A stretch of DNA of 45,680 nucleotides from Clostridia bacterium (GTDB taxonomy: Bacteria; Bacillota; Clostridia; Oscillospirales; CAG-272): contig JAFWAA010000054.1 in assembly GCA_017507905.1 (NCBI GenBank), forward strand, positions 1-45,680. Reading direction: 5' to 3'. This document shows positions 23,773 to 33,038 of this stretch, piece by piece. The number at the start of each line of letters is the position of its first letter. The stretch's first letter is position 1. A program made the translations under genes and the position numbers. Below the pieces are notes generated by a model. That model made no database searches. It was not told the DNA's origin and saw only the letters and a list, made by a program, of their open reading frames with translations.

Positions 23773-23889
23773 TCACATCCGCATGCAAAAGAGCGTGCGT
23801 TGCAGCCTCAGGCTGCATGGCCATGGCAAGAACCCGGGAGGTTCTTCTGAAAACACCTCATCCGAGGTGCAACTTCGGGGCAATTCCAT
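23773..23889 (-). CDS. Possible 38-codon leader peptide upstream of the CNNM/CorC gene
   Basis: The first ATG after the predicted transcript start (about 23920) is at 23889, with AAGGAGA five to six bases before it. It opens a frame of 38 codons ending 55 bases before the CNNM/CorC start. The peptide begins M-E-L-P and contains an acidic-proline run S-E-E-P-P-G-F-L-P-W-P. Three 6-7 bp hairpins fall inside the frame. In enterobacteria the Mg2+ transporter gene mgtA is controlled by a proline-rich leader (MgtL) whose translation changes leader folding; this resembles that design but is not homologous as far as I can tell. A real small protein or chance frame is also possible. Confidence 0.4.
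   Translation of the reverse strand: MELPRSCTSDEVFSEEPPGFLPWPCSLRLQRTLFCMRM
23801..23869 (-). other. Three successive leader hairpins before the CNNM/CorC gene
   Basis: Stems on the minus strand: TGCAGCC/GGCTGCA (23801-23817, loop of 3), AAGAACC/GGTTCTT (23828-23846, loop of 5) and CACCTC/GAGGTG (23854-23869, loop of 4). They are evenly spaced within the leader frame and lack T-runs. They do not match the M-box Mg2+ riboswitch as I know it. Confidence 0.5.
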
Positions 23890-23926
23890 TTCTTTCTCCT
23901 TCTTTTCAGATTTGATACGCAGAGCA

Positions 23927-23955
23927 ATCATACCATACTTTTTGCAAAATGTCAA
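23927..23955 (-). promoter_or_regulatory. sigma-A promoter of the CNNM/CorC gene
   Basis: Perfect TTGACA (23950-23955), 17 bases, TATGAT (23927-23932) on minus. It gives a leader of about 200 bases. Confidence 0.85.
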
Positions 23956-24021
23956 GAGCTTATCGCGAAATATCTCCTTCATTTCTACTTTATTTACAAA
24001 ATTGATCCTATCTTGATCAAA

Positions 24022-24049
24022 AAGCAAAAAAAGAAAAGCCCTTTCGGGC
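24022..24049 (-). terminator. Rho-independent terminator of the non-coding unit
   Basis: GCCC-GAAA-GGGC (24038-24049) is followed on minus by TTTTCTTTTTTTGCTTTTT. The stem is short but the loop is a stable GNRA tetraloop and the T-tract is long. Confidence 0.65.
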
Positions 24050-24066
24050 AAGAAAGGCGAACAAAG

Positions 24067-24117
24067 AGAAATGACCCTTGACCGCAGGTTGTAAGTCCGC
24101 GACCAAGGGTCATTTCT
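24067..24117 (-). repeat. Long inverted repeat (21-bp RNA stem, minus strand)
   Basis: AGAAATGACCCTTG (24067-24080) and its exact complement (24104-24117) flank 23 bases. Read as minus-strand RNA, seven more pairs form inside (three of them G-U), leaving a 9-base loop. As plus-strand RNA those three pairs would be A-C mismatches, so the structure favours minus transcription. Confidence 0.75.
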
Positions 24118-24551
24118 GTTCACTCTTAGTATCTAACATCTTTTGTTATCCTCTCTTTCCTAATCTACCTCTTGCTCTTCCTTCGCACTTCGCTAAAACA
24201 CACACAAATCTCGGTTTCTTTTGCAGAAGATGACTTTTTGTTTCTTTCCCATGCTACCGTTGGCAAAAGGTGAATGAAGGTTCAACGCTTGCGTCCTTCG
24301 GGAGATTCTCTCTTGCTTGGAGGATTCTGATTTGTTTCCTTGCCCTTCTCCCGTTCCCGAATTCCGATCGATCTGCTGCGTCACACCGCCGTGTTGGCAC
24401 TTTTCTTGTGCCGAGGATTCTGCTTGCGTTTCCGTACGGCTCTCTCTTTCCCTTCCGTACGTTCTACCGGTTCGATCCATTCGGGTTTCTGCGATTGTTG
24501 AACATAGGCGGTTACTTGTTCATTGGCTTGTACCTTCCTTTCTTCACCTAT

Positions 24552-24580
24552 AGTATAGCACAGGTCAAGGGGTTTTGCAA
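24552..24580 (-). promoter_or_regulatory. Promoter of the non-coding unit
   Basis: TTGCAA (24575-24580), 17 bases, TATACT (24552-24557) on minus. The -35 box lies inside an 8-bp inverted repeat, TTGCAATT-gaca-AATTGCAA (24575-24594). Confidence 0.6.
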
Positions 24581-24654
24581 TTGACAAATTGCAAGAAATT
24601 CACAATATTTTTTTGTGCAAATAGCAGAAATTGGTTAAAACGCACAAAAATCTG

Positions 24655-24683
24655 TTGACAAACGCCAAAAATCATGCTATACT
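24655..24683 (+). promoter_or_regulatory. Strong promoter of a small RNA candidate
   Basis: Perfect TTGACA (24655-24660), 17-base spacer and TATACT (24678-24683). No gene follows on this strand, only about 87 bases ending in a terminator. Confidence 0.75.
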
Positions 24684-24689
24684 GTATAT

Positions 24690-24776
24690 GTTGTGTTGCT
24701 CCGCGCCTTGCGCGGATAAGAAAAAAAGCAGAAAAAGACGGACGGAATGCGCAGGGCTTTCCGTCCGTCCTTTTTT
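24690..24776 (+). ncRNA. Small RNA candidate, about 87 bases
   Basis: Between a strong plus promoter and a strong terminator lies no open frame, but a 5' hairpin CCGCGC-ctt-GCGCGG (24701-24715), a purine-rich single-stranded A-run (24716-24736) and the terminator stem. That layout (hairpin, unpaired linker, terminator with U-tail) is typical of trans-acting bacterial sRNAs. The family is unknown. It ends tail to tail with the small gene on the opposite strand. Confidence 0.5.
24737..24776. terminator. Bidirectional terminator of sRNA candidate and small membrane protein gene
   Basis: GACGGACGGAA (24737-24747) pairs perfectly with TTCCGTCCGTC (24759-24769). Six T residues follow on plus; on minus there are TTTTT and then a further seven-T run. 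Confidence 0.85.
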
Positions 24777-24779
24777 GCT

Positions 24780-25169
24780 TTACATTCCGGCAACGATCAT
24801 TTGCACGTCCTGTGCAATGTTGTTCGGCAGGGAGTACTGATTGACGCATCCGATCACTCCGGTAATCAGCGGAATGCAGCAGATGATCCAACCGACGATC
24901 AAGGCAACGATCTTGTTGGTCCACGCCTCATCCGAGAAGGTGACCGTGAGAAGATCGTTGGTCAGAATGCAGTTGACGCGCACCGATTCGCTCATGCCGA
25001 GCAGGTGCGTTGCTCCCGAGGTTCCCTTTTCAATGGTCAGGGCAGTGGCTCCGTTGATGTTAAGAATGTTAACCGTGTAGCCCTTGTTGATGTAGGTCTT
25101 GGCGAGACGGTCTGCAAAAACGGCGATGTCGAAATCGCTCTTGACGTTTACCAGTACGTTGTTTGCCAT
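24780..25169 (-). CDS. Small protein of unknown family with soluble N-terminal and membrane C-terminal part
   Basis: The 129-residue protein is not recognised. Residues 1-82 look like a compact alpha/beta domain (alternating strands V-L-V-N-V, Y-T-V-N-I-L-N-I-N-G, A-L-T-I-E-K, S-V-R-V-N-C-I-L-T, L-L-T-V-T-F). Residues about 86-108 form one strong hydrophobic segment with I-I-C-C-I-P, and a short amphipathic tail follows. No signal peptide is present. The ATG has GGAGG seven bases upstream, a perfect promoter precedes it and a terminator follows, so it is a well-supported single-gene unit and probably well expressed. Codon use is like that of its neighbours. It may be a peripheral or single-span membrane protein; its function cannot be assigned. 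Confidence 0.8.
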   Translation of the reverse strand: MANNVLVNVKSDFDIAVFADRLAKTYINKGYTVNILNINGATALTIEKGTSGATHLLGMSESVRVNCILTNDLLTVTFSDEAWTNKIVALIVGWIICCIPLITGVIGCVNQYSLPNNIAQDVQMIVAGM

Positions 25170-25204
25170 GATTAGCCTCCTGAAAAGCAGATGTTGATAC
25201 TGTT

Positions 25205-25233
25205 ATTATAGCACTCGGCCGATCGCTTGTCAA
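25205..25233 (-). promoter_or_regulatory. Consensus sigma-A promoter of the small membrane protein gene
   Basis: Perfect TTGACA (25228-25233) and TATAAT (25205-25210), 17 bases apart on minus, about 36 bases before the ATG. Confidence 0.9.
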
Positions 25234-25288
25234 TGCTTGTCGGGGGCTTTTTTGTCGAGCGGAGAGGAATGCGCGCCCTCTCCCTGAC

Positions 25289-28132
25289 TTATTTCAATCG
25301 CCCTTCCCTTTCGAGAATGCGCTTGAGATAGCGTCCCGTGTGGGAGGCCTCCACGAGCGCGACCTGCTCGGGTGTGCCCGTGGCAAGAAGCGTTCCGCCC
25401 CCGTCTCCGCCCTCGGGACCGAGGTCGATGAGGTAGTCGGCGCTCTTGATGACGTCCAGATTGTGCTCGATGACCAGCACCGAGTTTCCGGCGTCGCACA
25501 GCCGCTGCAATACCTCAAGCAGCTTTGCCACGTCGGCCGTGTGAAGACCCGTGGTGGGCTCGTCCAGGATATAGACCGTACGTCCCGTGGAACGGCGCGC
25601 AAGCTCGGTTGCGAGCTTAACTCTCTGCGCCTCGCCGCCCGAGAGCGTGGTCGAGGACTGCCCGATCTTGACGTAGCCAAGGCCAACGTCATAGAGCGTT
25701 TGCAGCTTGCGCTGAATGGTGGGAAGTCCCTCAAAGAAGGCAAGTCCCTCCTCCACCGTCATTTCCAGAACGTCATAAATGTTTTTTCCTTTATAGTATA
25801 CGTCCAGCGTATCGCGGTTATAGCGTTTTCCCTTGCAGACGTCGCAGGTGACGTAAACGTCGGACAAAAAGTGCATCTCGATGCATTTGACGCCGTCGCC
25901 CTCGCAGGCCTCACAGCGTCCGCCCTTGACGTTAAAGGAGAAGCGTCCCGCCTTAAAGCCCTTGGATCGGGCGTCGCGCGTTTGGGCAAAGAGCTCGCGG
26001 ATATCCCCAAAGAGCCCCGTGTAGGTGGCAGGATTGGAGCGCGGCGTGCGCCCGATGGGGCTTTGGTCGATGCAGATCACCTTGTCCAGATGCTCCAGCC
26101 CCTCGATCGAGCGGTGCTTGCCCGCGTAGGTGACGGCGCGGTTGAGCTTTTCCGCCAGAACGGGATAGAGAATGCCGTTGACGAGCGAGGATTTTCCCGA
26201 GCCCGAAACACCCGTGACGCACACGAAGCAGCCCAGGGGAATATCCACGTCCAGATCCTTCAGATTGTTCTTTGCCGCTCCGCGGATCGCAAGCACGTGC
26301 CCGTTGCCCGTGCGGCGCGTTTTCGGAATGGCGATCCTGCGTCTTCCCGAGAGGTAGTCTCCCGTGATGGAGGCAGGATTCTCCTTGATCTCCTCGGGCG
26401 TTCCCGCCGCCACGATCAAGCCGCCGTGAATGCCCGCGCCGGGGCCAATATCAAGAAGATAATCGGCGTTCTCCATCGTCTCCTCGTCATGCTCCACCAC
26501 GATCACGGTGTTGCCGATGTCGCGCAGGCGCTTCAGCGTGGCGATGAGCTTGGAGTTGTCACGCTGATGCAGACCGATGCTCGGCTCGTCCAGAATATAC
26601 AGCACGCCCACAAGAGAGGAGCCGATCTGCGTGGCCAGACGAATGCGCTGCGCCTCACCGCCCGAGAGCGTTCCCGCCTTGCGCGAAAGGGTCAAATAAT
26701 CCAGACCCACGCTGATGAGGAAGCTCAACCGCGCACGCACCTCCTTGAGGATCTCGGCGGCGATCGAGCGCTCGGACTCGGTCAGGGAAAGCGCGTTGAC
26801 GAATTCCAGCGCCTTCTCCACCGAAAGCGCGCAAAGCTCGTGAATGTTCAGCCCTCCCACCGTAACGGCAAGCATGGTCTTCGACAAACGCTGACCGTTG
26901 CACTCGGGACAGGGGGCCTCCTCGGTGAACTGCTCGTAGTAGTCGTTCCCCATCATCTGCATACGGTTTTGGATCATCTTGACCAGGCCCTCGAACTTCA
27001 CCCTTTGGTGATGCTCCTCCTTGCCGTACCAGCGGTGGATATCGTAGATTTCCTCGCCCGTGCCGTAGAGCAATTGCTCGTACTGCTTCTCGCTGAGCTG
27101 CTCAATGGGGGTGGAAAGATCAAACCCAAAGCGCTCGCCGACGGCCGAAAAGAGGGGCCCGTTCCAGCTCTCCTCCTCCAGCGTCTTAAAGCCGTTGACG
27201 TTGATCGCGCCCTGGCGAAGCGAAAGCGTTTTGTCCGGGATCAGGCGCTCAGGCGCGATGCGCTGCAGCTCGCCAAGTCCCGCGCAATGTGGACACGCCC
27301 CCATGGGATTGTTGAAGGAGAACATTCGCGGCTCAAGCTCGCCAAAGGAGATGCCGTGCTCCTCGCAGGCGTAGGACTGGGAAAACTCCAGCTCCCGTGC
27401 CTCCTCTCCCTCGCGGGGGACGGTCACGATCAAAAGATGCCCCTCGGCGGCGTGGAGAGCGTTCTCGACCGAGTCCGAAAGACGGGTCTCAATTCCCTCA
27501 CGCATCACCAAACGGTCCACCACGATCTCGACCGTGTGCTTCAAATTCTTCTCCAGACGGATCTCCTCGGAGAGATCGTAGAGGCTTCCGTCAATGCGTA
27601 CGCGGACGTAGCCGCTTTTGCGCGCACTCTCCAGAACCTTCTCGTGCGTACCCTTCTTGGCGCGCACCACGGGTGCCAGCACCATAAAGCGCTCGCCCTC
27701 GGGAAGCTCGAGAATGCGGTCGATAATCTGGTCGGTGGTCTGCTGACGGATCTCCTTGCCGCAGACCGGGCAGTGCGGAATGCCGATGCGGGCGTAAAGC
27801 AGACGCAAATAATCATAGATCTCCGTGACCGTGCCCACCGTGGAGCGCGGATTCTTGGAGGTGGTCTTCTGGTCGATGGCGATCGCGGGAGAAAGCCCCT
27901 CCACCGAGTCCAGGTCCGGCTTGTCCAGCTGACCCAGGAACATACGGGCGTAGGAGGAAAGCGACTCCACGAAGCGGCGATGCCCTTCGGCATAGAGCGT
28001 ATCAAAGGCGAGCGAGGACTTTCCCGAGCCCGAAAGGCCGGTCAGAACGACCAGCTTGTCGCGCGGAATGTCTACGTCAACGTTTTTTAGATTATGCACC
28101 CGCACACCGCGGAGTGAGATCTGATTGGGCAT
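25289..28132 (-). CDS. uvrA: UvrA, excinuclease ABC subunit A
   Basis: The 947-residue DNA damage sensor of nucleotide excision repair has the full UvrA layout: ATPase I with G-L-S-G-S-G-K-S (32-39), a first zinc finger C-P-V-C-G near 120, the UvrB-binding and insertion domains, and a zinc site C-P-H-C near 280. Next are the first ABC signature L-S-G-G-E-A-Q-R near 488, ATPase II with G-V-S-G-S-G-K-S near 640, the C-E-A-C/C-D-V-C zinc module near 735-765 and a second L-S-G-G-E-A-Q-R near 825. UvrA dimers load UvrB at lesions. The ATG follows AGGAG by six bases. It is second in a uvrB-uvrA unit, 56 bases after uvrB. uvrC is not in this window. Length and motifs are normal. Confidence 0.98.
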   Translation of the reverse strand: MPNQISLRGVRVHNLKNVDVDIPRDKLVVLTGLSGSGKSSLAFDTLYAEGHRRFVESLSSYARMFLGQLDKPDLDSVEGLSPAIAIDQKTTSKNPRSTVGTVTEIYDYLRLLYARIGIPHCPVCGKEIRQQTTDQIIDRILELPEGERFMVLAPVVRAKKGTHEKVLESARKSGYVRVRIDGSLYDLSEEIRLEKNLKHTVEIVVDRLVMREGIETRLSDSVENALHAAEGHLLIVTVPREGEEARELEFSQSYACEEHGISFGELEPRMFSFNNPMGACPHCAGLGELQRIAPERLIPDKTLSLRQGAINVNGFKTLEEESWNGPLFSAVGERFGFDLSTPIEQLSEKQYEQLLYGTGEEIYDIHRWYGKEEHHQRVKFEGLVKMIQNRMQMMGNDYYEQFTEEAPCPECNGQRLSKTMLAVTVGGLNIHELCALSVEKALEFVNALSLTESERSIAAEILKEVRARLSFLISVGLDYLTLSRKAGTLSGGEAQRIRLATQIGSSLVGVLYILDEPSIGLHQRDNSKLIATLKRLRDIGNTVIVVEHDEETMENADYLLDIGPGAGIHGGLIVAAGTPEEIKENPASITGDYLSGRRRIAIPKTRRTGNGHVLAIRGAAKNNLKDLDVDIPLGCFVCVTGVSGSGKSSLVNGILYPVLAEKLNRAVTYAGKHRSIEGLEHLDKVICIDQSPIGRTPRSNPATYTGLFGDIRELFAQTRDARSKGFKAGRFSFNVKGGRCEACEGDGVKCIEMHFLSDVYVTCDVCKGKRYNRDTLDVYYKGKNIYDVLEMTVEEGLAFFEGLPTIQRKLQTLYDVGLGYVKIGQSSTTLSGGEAQRVKLATELARRSTGRTVYILDEPTTGLHTADVAKLLEVLQRLCDAGNSVLVIEHNLDVIKSADYLIDLGPEGGDGGGTLLATGTPEQVALVEASHTGRYLKRILEREGRLK

Positions 28133-28188
28133 AAAAAACTCCTGTTTTTTCTATCGTTTCTTCGAAAAATGCTATACGGTGTCGAAAA

Positions 28189-30204
28189 TCAATGCTTACG
28201 CGCGCGATCAATCTTGCCCTCGCGCAGCTTGCGGATCTCGTCCCGCAAAAAGGCGGCCTGCTCGAATTCCAGACGCCTTGCCGCGTCCTTCATCTCCTGC
28301 GTCAGCTCGGCGATCAGCTTTTCGCGCTCGGCGGCAGTCAGGCGGCGCTCGGTACGGGCGTCGCTTCTTTTGCGCTTTCCGCCCCCTGCGGACTCCTCCT
28401 TCGCACCGATCTCGATGACGTCGCGCACGCTCTTGACCACGGTCCTCGGCGTAATGCCGTGCGCCTTGTTGTAGGCGTCCTGCAGTGAGCGGCGTCGCTC
28501 GGTCTCGCGGATCGCGCCGCGCATGGAGCGCGTGATCTCGTCGGCATACATGATGACCCTGCCCTCGGCGTTTCGCGCCGCACGGCCAATGGTCTGGATC
28601 AGGGAGCGCTCCGCGCGCAAAAAGCCCTCCTTGTCGGCATCGAGAATGGCCACGAGCGAGACCTCGGGAATATCCAAGCCCTCGCGCAAAAGGTTGATGC
28701 CCACCAATACGTCAAAGGCACCGAGGCGCAGATCACGCAGGATCTCCATGCGCTCAAGCGTGTCCACGTTGAAGTGGATATAGCGCACCCGTATGCCGTT
28801 TTCCTCAAGATACTCGGTCAGATCCTCGGCCATCTTTTTCGTGAGCGTAGTGACCAGCACGCGCTCGTTTTTGGCGGCACGTATGCGGATCTCGCCCAGC
28901 AGATCGTCCACCTGCCCCTCGATCGGACGCACCTCGATGGCGGGATCGAGAAGACCCGTGGGACGGATCAATTGCTCGACCACGCGCGTGGAATGCTCGT
29001 TTTCATAGTCTCCCGGCGTGGCGCTGACGAAGACCGCCTGGTGAATGCTCTGCTCAAACTCCTCAAAGTAGAGCGGTCGGTTATCGTAGGCGGAGGGCAA
29101 GCGGAAGCCGTAATCCACCAGATTCTTTTTGCGTGCGGTGTCTCCGCCGCTCATGCCGCGCACCTGCGGAAGCGTAACGTGCGACTCGTCCACGAAAAGG
29201 ATATAATCCTCGGGGAAATAATCCAGAAGCGTAAAGGGCGTTGATCCCGCGGGGCGTCCCGAAAGAACGCGGGAATAATTCTCCACGCCCGAGCAAAAGC
29301 CGATCTCGCGGAGCATCTCCAGATCGTATTTGACGCGCTCGCGAATGCGTTGCGCCTCGATCAGTTTGTTTTCGGCCTCAAATTCGGCCACACGCTCGAC
29401 CATTTCGCGCTCGATCTGCAAAAGCGCGGCCTCACGCTTCTCGTCCGAAACGGCGTAGTGCGTGGCGGGATAAATGGCCGCGTAGGTCAGGCGTCGCTTC
29501 AGCTCTCCCGTGACGATGTTGATCTCCGAGATGCGGTCGATCTCGTCCCCGAAGAATTCCACGCGCAGGGCGCTGTCGTTCATGTTTGCGGGAATGATCT
29601 CCACCGTGTCGCCGTTTACGCGGAAGCTGTCGCGCTCCAGGACCAGGTCGTTGCGGTTGTAGCTGTTGGCCACGAGCTTGCGGATAAAGATGTCGCGGCT
29701 CATCTGCGAGCCGGGACGGATCGCCAGCACCAGCCCCTGGTACTCCCCGGGGTCACCCAGCGAATAGATGCAGGAGACCGAGGCCACGATGATCACGTCA
29801 CGCCGTTCAAACAGCGCACTCGTTGCGCTGTGGCGCAGGCGGTCGATCTCCTCGTTGACCAGCGCGTCCTTTTCGATATACATATCCTTGCCCGGGATAT
29901 AGGCCTCGGGCTGGTAATAATCGTAGTAGGAGACGAAAAACTCCACCGCCGCGTCGGGAAAGAACTCGCGCATCTCGGTGCAGACCTGTGCCGCAAGCGT
30001 TTTGTTGGGCTCAAGGATCAGGGTCGGACGGTTCATGCGCGCGATCACGTTGGCCATGGTAAAGGTCTTACCCGAGCCCGTTACGCCGAGCAGAGTCTGC
30101 ATCCGCTCCCCCGCAAGAAGTCCCTCGGTCAGCCGATCGATGGCCTCGGGCTGGTCGCCCGTGGGGCGGTATTCACTTTTGAGCTGAAAGGGAGTATCCT
30201 TCAC
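28189..30204 (-). CDS. uvrB: UvrB, excinuclease ABC subunit B
   Basis: The 671-residue damage-verifying helicase has Walker A G-V-T-G-S-G-K-T (40-47), the beta-hairpin [12 protein letters not shown], Walker B V-D-E-S-H, helicase motifs through Q-T-I-G-R-A-A-R-N and a C-terminal UVR motif ([18 protein letters not shown]) that binds UvrC/UvrA. The start codon is GTG at 30204, chosen because GAAGGAGG lies eight bases upstream and the [12 protein letters not shown] start fits the family. It leads the uvrB-uvrA operon and is divergent from lon. I looked for a Firmicute LexA site (CGAAC-N4-GTTCG) near its promoter and did not see one. Confidence 0.98.
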   Translation of the reverse strand: MKDTPFQLKSEYRPTGDQPEAIDRLTEGLLAGERMQTLLGVTGSGKTFTMANVIARMNRPTLILEPNKTLAAQVCTEMREFFPDAAVEFFVSYYDYYQPEAYIPGKDMYIEKDALVNEEIDRLRHSATSALFERRDVIIVASVSCIYSLGDPGEYQGLVLAIRPGSQMSRDIFIRKLVANSYNRNDLVLERDSFRVNGDTVEIIPANMNDSALRVEFFGDEIDRISEINIVTGELKRRLTYAAIYPATHYAVSDEKREAALLQIEREMVERVAEFEAENKLIEAQRIRERVKYDLEMLREIGFCSGVENYSRVLSGRPAGSTPFTLLDYFPEDYILFVDESHVTLPQVRGMSGGDTARKKNLVDYGFRLPSAYDNRPLYFEEFEQSIHQAVFVSATPGDYENEHSTRVVEQLIRPTGLLDPAIEVRPIEGQVDDLLGEIRIRAAKNERVLVTTLTKKMAEDLTEYLEENGIRVRYIHFNVDTLERMEILRDLRLGAFDVLVGINLLREGLDIPEVSLVAILDADKEGFLRAERSLIQTIGRAARNAEGRVIMYADEITRSMRGAIRETERRRSLQDAYNKAHGITPRTVVKSVRDVIEIGAKEESAGGGKRKRSDARTERRLTAAEREKLIAELTQEMKDAARRLEFEQAAFLRDEIRKLREGKIDRARKH

Positions 30205-30233
30205 CGTCCTCGCCTCCTTCCTCTTTTGGAACC

Positions 30234-30262
30234 ATTATAGCACACCCACGCTCCGCCGTCAA
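30234..30262 (-). promoter_or_regulatory. sigma-A promoter of uvrB-uvrA
   Basis: TTGACG (30257-30262), 17 bases, TATAAT (30234-30239) on minus, about 30 bases before the GTG start. Confidence 0.85.
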
Positions 30263-30464
30263 GCCTTCCGCGCGCGATTCTTCCCCTTTTGGAAGGATTT
30301 TTTCGGCACGTCGGCAAGCGGCCCCTCAGGCGGAAGGCGTGCTCCCGAAACAGTATACCACAAATCCCCCCGCAAGTAAAGCGAAGCTTGTAAAAATATC
30401 CGCTTTTTTCGCGATGGACAAAGACGCTTTTTTGCACATTTCCGGAGTTTTTTTCAAAAAGGTA

Positions 30465-30493
30465 TAGAAATCCCATAAAAAGTATGCTATAAT
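30465..30493 (+). promoter_or_regulatory. sigma-A promoter of the lon operon
   Basis: TAGAAA (30465-30470), 17 bases, TATAAT (30488-30493). No CIRCE (HrcA) or CtsR repeat is visible near it. The 30263-30464 stretch between the divergent promoters shows nothing else. Confidence 0.65.
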
Positions 30494-30552
30494 ATAAAGT
30501 AAATCATTACAATCGGTACTTATACCCCCGTTTTTTTTGGAAAGGATTCAGC

Positions 30553-33003
30553 ATGCCCTCTTATATCGAAAAAGCAGATCAGCTCACGCTTCCCGTCATC
30601 GCGCTCAGCGCAACCGTCCCCTTCCCTGCGGCCAACTTCAACTTTGAGGCCGACGAGGAGGCCTTTGCCGCCGCGGCAAAGGTAGCGGCCGACGGAAACG
30701 CCCTGATCTTTCTCGTTGCCTTCTCCGAGCTTGCCGAGGAGGCAGATCCAAAGGTTCCCTACCCCTTCTACACGGTCGGCACGGTCGCCCGCATCAAGCA
30801 GATGCTCCGCACCCCCGAGGGACAGACCCGCATCATCGCCGAGGGACTTTCCCGCGCGACGGTGCTCCGCTACGCCGACCAAGGCTCCTATATCGAGGCC
30901 GACCTCATTCGCAAGCGCATCTATCTGCCCGACAACGGCGGCATCCGCGGTGAGGCCGCGATCGCCGAAATGCGCAAGGCACTTGAGTCCAGCCTGCAAT
31001 TCCTCCCCGCAAACACCGAGGAGCTGATGAAGACCGCGCGCGCCTTCCGCGACCCCGGTGCGCTGGCCGATTTTATCGCCGCCAACGCCCTTGTCCGTCC
31101 GCGCGACAAGCAGGCCGTGCTGGAGTGCTTCGACCCTCTGCAGAGAGCAGAGATCCTGCTTGAGATCCTGCGCGAGGAGCTCGAGATCCTGCATGAGGAG
31201 GCCCTCATCCGCCGCCGCGTGAACGCGAGAATGAACCGCAACCAAAAGGAATACTACCTGCGCGAGCAGATCAAGGTGATCCAGGAGGAGCTTGGCGAGG
31301 GAGGCGAGGTGGAGGAATTCTACGCCCGCATCGACCAGGCAGACCTTCCCGCAGAGGTTGCCGCCAAGCTGCGCAAGGAGACCGATCGCCTGGCCAAGAC
31401 CCCCTTCGGCTCGGCCGAGGCCACCGTGCTCTCCAACTATCTCGACACCTGCCTTGACATTCCCTGGGGAAAGACCACCAAGGACCGCGTCAGCTTCTCC
31501 ACCGTGCAAAAGGTGCTGGACGCCGACCACTTCGGTCTGGAGAAGGTCAAGGAGCGCATCACCGAATACATCGCCGCAAAGCAGTTCAATCCCGAGCTGC
31601 GCCATCAGATCATCTGCCTCGTCGGCCCTCCCGGCGTGGGCAAGACCTCGATTGCCTCCTCCATCGCCCGTGCCATGAACCGCAAGTACGTGCGCGTGTC
31701 TCTTGGCGGTATCCGCGACGAGGCCGACATCCGCGGTCACCGCAAGACCTACATCGGCGCGATGCCCGGACGCATCATCAACGCCGTCATTCAATCGGGC
31801 GTTTGCAACCCTTTGATCCTTCTGGACGAGATCGACAAGCTGACCCGCGACCCCCACGGAGACCCGACCTCTGCCCTGCTTGAGGTGCTGGACGCCGAGC
31901 AGAACAAGACCTTCCGCGACCATTTCGTGGAGCTTCCCTTCGACCTCTCGGGCTGTATGTTCCTCGCCACGGCAAATTCGCTGGAGAGCATTCCCCGTCC
32001 CCTGCTTGACCGCATGGAGATCATTGAGCTTGGCATCTACACCAAGCGCGAAAAGCTGGCCATCGCCAAGGAGCATCTTCTGCCCAAGCAGCTCAAGCGC
32101 CACGGCCTCTGCCGCCGCACCCTCAAGATCACCGACGGTGCGCTGACCGAGCTGATCGACTACTACACCAAGGAGGCAGGCGTCCGCCATCTGGAGCGTG
32201 CCATCGCCTCCCTCTGCCGAAAGGCCGAAAAGAAGCTGCTCACCGAGGGCTCCCACCGCACCGTGATCGACACGGCCGACGTTGCCGCCTATCTCGGCGC
32301 GCGCAAGTACCTGCCCGAAACGACGGGGGAGGAAAACGAGGTAGGCTGTGTAAACGGCCTGGCCTATACCGAGCTTGGCGGAACCCTGCTCAAGGTGGAG
32401 ATCGCCGTTCTCGAGGGAACGGGCAAGATCGAGACCACGGGCTCGCTTGGCGACGTGATGAAGGAGTCCGCAAGGATCGCCGTCAGCTACGTTCGCTCGG
32501 TGGCCGAGCAGTACGGCATTCCCACCGATTTCTACAAGACCAAGGATATCCACATTCACTTCCCCGAGGGCGCGGTCCCCAAGGACGGCCCCTCCGCAGG
32601 CGTGACGATGGTCACTGCTCTGGTCAGCGCCCTGTCCGGACGTGCGGTGCGCCGCGACGTGGCCATGACGGGTGAGATCAGCCTGCGCGGCAAGGTCCTG
32701 CCCATCGGAGGACTGAAGGAAAAGACCATGGCCGCCTACAATGCGGGCGTCAAGACGGTCTTCCTTCCCGTGGAAAACCTGCGCGACCTCGAGGAGCTTG
32801 ATCCTCTGGCGCGCGAAAATCTCGAGCTGATCCCCTGCAAGCGCATCGGTGAGATCCTGGAGCAGGCTCTGCTTCCCCTTTGCACCGACGCCTATGCGTT
32901 GGAGACGGCCGAGCAGACGCCCGCCGAAAAGCCGCAGTTTCATCTTCCCTCGGGAAAGCCCTCCTCCGTTGATCGGATCCGCTGCCACGGCGAGGAGAGC
33001 TGA
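30553..33003 (+). CDS. lon: Lon ATP-dependent protease
   Basis: The 816-residue cytoplasmic protease degrades damaged and regulatory proteins. It has an N-terminal substrate-binding LON domain (1-200; L-P-V-I-A-L-S start and A-R-I-K-Q motif), a coiled coil (about 215-260, with the [18 protein letters not shown] motif), and an AAA+ domain with Walker A G-P-P-G-V-G-K-T and Walker B L-I-L-L-D-E-I-D. The C-terminal peptidase has the catalytic Ser in P-K-D-G-P-S-A-G and Lys in G-G-L-K-E-K. The length is usual for LonA. The start has GGAAAGGA six to eight bases upstream. It is the first gene of a long operon and is followed by engB, as in Bacillus. Confidence 0.98.
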   Translation: MPSYIEKADQLTLPVIALSATVPFPAANFNFEADEEAFAAAAKVAADGNALIFLVAFSELAEEADPKVPYPFYTVGTVARIKQMLRTPEGQTRIIAEGLSRATVLRYADQGSYIEADLIRKRIYLPDNGGIRGEAAIAEMRKALESSLQFLPANTEELMKTARAFRDPGALADFIAANALVRPRDKQAVLECFDPLQRAEILLEILREELEILHEEALIRRRVNARMNRNQKEYYLREQIKVIQEELGEGGEVEEFYARIDQADLPAEVAAKLRKETDRLAKTPFGSAEATVLSNYLDTCLDIPWGKTTKDRVSFSTVQKVLDADHFGLEKVKERITEYIAAKQFNPELRHQIICLVGPPGVGKTSIASSIARAMNRKYVRVSLGGIRDEADIRGHRKTYIGAMPGRIINAVIQSGVCNPLILLDEIDKLTRDPHGDPTSALLEVLDAEQNKTFRDHFVELPFDLSGCMFLATANSLESIPRPLLDRMEIIELGIYTKREKLAIAKEHLLPKQLKRHGLCRRTLKITDGALTELIDYYTKEAGVRHLERAIASLCRKAEKKLLTEGSHRTVIDTADVAAYLGARKYLPETTGEENEVGCVNGLAYTELGGTLLKVEIAVLEGTGKIETTGSLGDVMKESARIAVSYVRSVAEQYGIPTDFYKTKDIHIHFPEGAVPKDGPSAGVTMVTALVSALSGRAVRRDVAMTGEISLRGKVLPIGGLKEKTMAAYNAGVKTVFLPVENLRDLEELDPLARENLELIPCKRIGEILEQALLPLCTDAYALETAEQTPAEKPQFHLPSGKPSSVDRIRCHGEES

Positions 33004-33038
33004 CCGAGACCAACCCCAACGAAAAAAGGAGTAGGCTT

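Larger units (their letters stand above)
24022..24545 (-). ncRNA. Possible non-coding transcript of about 520 bases
   Basis: This stretch has a promoter in front (24552-24580) and a terminator at its end (24022-24049) but no convincing gene on either strand. The first ATG with a ribosome site (AGGAAGG) opens a frame of only three codons. Near the 3' end lies a stem of 21 bp. Other smaller stems are CGTACGG/CCGTACG and GGCAC/GTGCC. The RNA would be purine rich. I found no tmRNA, RNase P, SRP or 6S hallmarks. It could also be the remains of a gene. The class is unknown. Confidence 0.35.

Noticed and set aside
24469-24478. GGTTCGATCC, resembling a tRNA T-arm
   Set aside because: The flanks do not pair as a T-stem and no acceptor, D or anticodon arms are found around it.
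24193-24480. A 95-codon frame within the orphan minus unit
   Set aside because: No ribosome site at its start, low-complexity hydrophilic product and no recognisable pattern; overlapping frames on both strands are equally open.
28180-28186. TGTCGAA, a Spo0A-box match between uvrB and uvrA
   Set aside because: A seven-base match is expected several times by chance in this window and the position between two repair genes gives it no support.
30205-30350. LexA (SOS) operator before uvrB
   Set aside because: I searched for CGAAC-N4-GTTCG and close variants and saw none.
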